Notes under the pieces: generated by a model | Seen by the model: the letters and a program-made list of their open reading frames with translations, nothing else | The model's database searches: none | Told to the model about the DNA's origin: nothing | NCBI GenBank assembly: GCA_902461025.1 | Contig: CABPWC010000007.1 | Span: 1 to 34,712, forward strand | From: an uncultured Streptococcus sp. | Lineage (GTDB): Bacteria > Bacillota > Bacilli > Lactobacillales > Streptococcaceae | Direction of reading: 5' to 3' | Length of the DNA: 34,712 nt | Made by a program: the position numbers and the translations under genes | Shown here: piece after piece, positions 32,963-34,712 of the stretch | Position numbering within the stretch: position 1 is the first letter of the stretch | Layout: each line of letters begins with the position of its first letter

Positions 32963-34261
32963 ATGAATAAAAACGAAACGAATCAGTGGATAGCTAACTA
33001 TCGGACAGACCAACCGCATTTTGGTTTGGAGAGAATGGTGAAGCTATTAACCCTACGTAGCAATCCTCATCTGAAACTCAAGGTTATCCATATCGGAGGC
33101 ACCAATGGCAAGGGTTCTACCATAGCTTTCTTGAAAACCATGTTAGAAAAGATGGGGCTTAGAGTTGGCGTCTTTAGCTCACCCTATCTGATTCATTACA
33201 CGGACCAGATTACTATTAACGGGGAATCCATCCCAGAAGCGAGATTAGAGACCTTGATGGCGGACTATCGCTCACTACTGGAAGGAGAGCATGCTCCGGC
33301 CTTACAAGGAACGACAGAGTTCGAGATTATCACTGCTATCGCTTATGACTATTTTGCTTCTGAGCGAGTTGATGTCGCTATTATGGAAGTTGGGATGGGT
33401 GGTCTTTTGGATAGCACCAATGTCTGTCAGCCGATACTAACGGGCATCACAACCATTGGGCTGGATCACGTCGCTTTGCTGGGGGACAGTCTGGAAGCCA
33501 TCGCAGAGCAAAAGGCAGGAATTATCAAGCAAGGAGTTCCCATAGTAACAGGGAATATTGTGCCTGAAGCCTTGGCGGTAATCGACCAGATTGCGAAAGC
33601 GAAACAAGCTCCTAGGCTTGCTTATAGTGATGATTATCAGGTCAGCCATCATGAGAGTATTGAAACTGGAGAGGTCTTTGACTATACAAGTTCGTTTAGA
33701 CAGGGTCGTTTTCAGACAGGTCTACTTGGCATTCATCAGGTAGAGAATGCTGGGATGGCCATAACCCTGTTGGATACCTATTGCCAAGAGACTGGACGAG
33801 AATTGGCAAGTAATGACTTGATTGCTCAAGCTTTAGAAGAAACAAGTTGGCCAGGACGCTTGGAAATTGTTTCTAAAGGTCCCTTGGTGATTTTGGATGG
33901 AGCCCACAATCCCCATGCAATCAAGGCTTTGGTAGCAACCTTGCAAGAACGCTTTGCCGACTACCAGAAGGAAATCCTCTTTACTTGTATTAAAACTAAG
34001 GCTTTAGAGGATATGTTAGATTTATTAGAGAACTTACCAGGTACTAATCTTACACTAACACATTTTGAGGATGGTCGGGCGACCGACGAAGAGGTGCTAA
34101 AAGAAGCAGCCCGTTCTAGAAAACTTAACTATCAAAGTTGGCAGGCATTTCTAGATCAAAAAATGAAAGACAATGAAGAGAAAAAAACAGTTCGGATAGT
34201 GACGGGCTCCTTGTATTTCTTGAGCCAGGTGAGAGCCTATCTGATGGAGAGGAAAAACTAG
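32963..34261 (+). CDS. folC: Bifunctional dihydrofolate synthase / folylpolyglutamate synthase
   Basis: 432 residues of the Mur-ligase fold. The ATP-binding P-loop is GGTNGKGST at about residues 45-53, followed by the family sequences SSPYL, TEFEIITAIAYDYF and VGMGGLLDSTN; the C-terminal domain contains ILDGAHNP near 310. It adds glutamate to dihydropteroate and then extends the chain, using the product of folP. It starts one base after the folP stop with no strong ribosome-binding site, so translation is probably coupled. The pneumococcal name is sulB. Confidence 0.95.
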   Translation: MNKNETNQWIANYRTDQPHFGLERMVKLLTLRSNPHLKLKVIHIGGTNGKGSTIAFLKTMLEKMGLRVGVFSSPYLIHYTDQITINGESIPEARLETLMADYRSLLEGEHAPALQGTTEFEIITAIAYDYFASERVDVAIMEVGMGGLLDSTNVCQPILTGITTIGLDHVALLGDSLEAIAEQKAGIIKQGVPIVTGNIVPEALAVIDQIAKAKQAPRLAYSDDYQVSHHESIETGEVFDYTSSFRQGRFQTGLLGIHQVENAGMAITLLDTYCQETGRELASNDLIAQALEETSWPGRLEIVSKGPLVILDGAHNPHAIKALVATLQERFADYQKEILFTCIKTKALEDMLDLLENLPGTNLTLTHFEDGRATDEEVLKEAARSRKLNYQSWQAFLDQKMKDNEEKKTVRIVTGSLYFLSQVRAYLMERKN

Positions 34262-34264
34262 AGA

Positions 34265-34712
34265 ATGGATACACAAAAGATTGAGACAGCTGTTAAAATG
34301 ATTATCGAAGCGGTCGGTGAAGATGTTGACCGCGAAGGATTACAGGAGACACCTGCTCGTGTAGCTCGTATGTATCAAGAGATTTTTTCAGGACTTGGTC
34401 AAACTGCGGAGGAGCACTTGTCAAAATCCTTTGAAATTATCGATGACAATATGGTAGTGGAAAAGGATATCTTTTTCCATACTATGTGTGAACATCACTT
34501 CTTGCCATTTTATGGGAAAGCTCATATCGCCTACATTCCAGATGGACGCGTGGCAGGTTTGTCAAAGCTGGCACGTACAGTTGAAGTTTATGCTAAAAAG
34601 CCACAGATTCAAGAACGCTTGAATATCGAAGTGGCAGATGCTTTGATGGAATATCTAGGTGCCAAAGGTGCTTTCGTTGTTATTGAAGCAGAGCATATGT
34701 GTATGAGCATGC
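34265..34712 (+). CDS. folE: GTP cyclohydrolase I (partial, 3' end outside the window)
   Basis: 149 codons are visible from ATG 34265; the usual length is about 184-190, so about 35-40 residues are missing. GTP cyclohydrolase I opens the folate pathway by making dihydroneopterin triphosphate. The zinc and catalytic sites are seen in TMCEHHFLPFYGKAHIAYIP (Cys and His ligands) and the final visible EAEHMCMSM, which carries the third zinc-binding Cys. TPARVARMY near residue 30 is also conserved. It starts three bases after folC. The pneumococcal name is sulC. Confidence 0.95.
   Translation, partial: MDTQKIETAVKMIIEAVGEDVDREGLQETPARVARMYQEIFSGLGQTAEEHLSKSFEIIDDNMVVEKDIFFHTMCEHHFLPFYGKAHIAYIPDGRVAGLSKLARTVEVYAKKPQIQERLNIEVADALMEYLGAKGAFVVIEAEHMCMSM

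Overview
The window is chromosomal DNA from a viridans streptococcus of the mitis/oralis/pneumoniae group. The evidence is the gene content (endA, amiACDEF, endoD next to pgk, the folP-folC-folE cluster), the YSIRK/LPxTG surface enzymes, extended -10 promoters and an intact pneumococcal-type BOX element. I cannot fix the species. The endoD-pgk adjacency is as I remember it from pneumococcus, whereas pgk next to the folate cluster and a GH95 fucosidase between ami and murI are not, which favours an oral relative such as S. mitis or S. oralis.

Layout. 1-2757: the tail of murA, epuA, the competence DNA-entry nuclease gene endA, and a CNNM/CBS/CorC-HlyC membrane protein. 2766-2915: tRNA-Cys on the minus strand with its own promoter and terminator. 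2970-9592: the oligopeptide permease operon amiA-amiC-amiD-amiE-amiF, preceded by a near-perfect CodY box and with a hairpin after amiA. 9609-10100: a two-gene unit of very small proteins (66 and 54 aa, overlapping ATGA) that I do not recognise. 10132-15470: a 1738-aa cell-wall-anchored GH95 alpha-L-fucosidase on the minus strand, with a 60-bp tandem repeat tract and a cre site in its leader. 15622-21823: a YneF-family protein, then a tightly packed series murI - rdgB - phosphoesterase - CBS protein - XerD-like - scpA - scpB - rluB - yidD. 22176-23615: the M42 aminopeptidase gene pepA and a putative bacteriocin-immunity-like protein. 23623-25327: a Na/Pi cotransporter with a PhoU domain (minus). 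25435-30359: the 1578-aa wall-anchored endo-beta-N-acetylglucosaminidase (EndoD type, GH85), also with a leader cre site. 30479-31719: pgk. 31949-end: folP, folC and the start of folE.

How the parts fit. The two wall-anchored glycosidases are suited to taking sugars from host glycoproteins, and both carry a cre-like operator about 20 nt before the start codon, so they are probably repressed together by CcpA. The Ami permease imports peptides and appears to be under CodY control. The murI-yidD block joins wall precursor synthesis, nucleotide sanitation, condensin loading and ribosome modification in one likely transcript.

Three copies of a ~180-bp interspersed, hairpin-forming repeat lie at 234-412, 21826-22115 and 31728-31917. 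The first overlaps the epuA stop codon, the second has been split by a 104-bp BOX element flanked by TA dinucleotides, and the third separates pgk from folP. I saw no CRISPR array, prophage, insertion sequence or complete new defence system.
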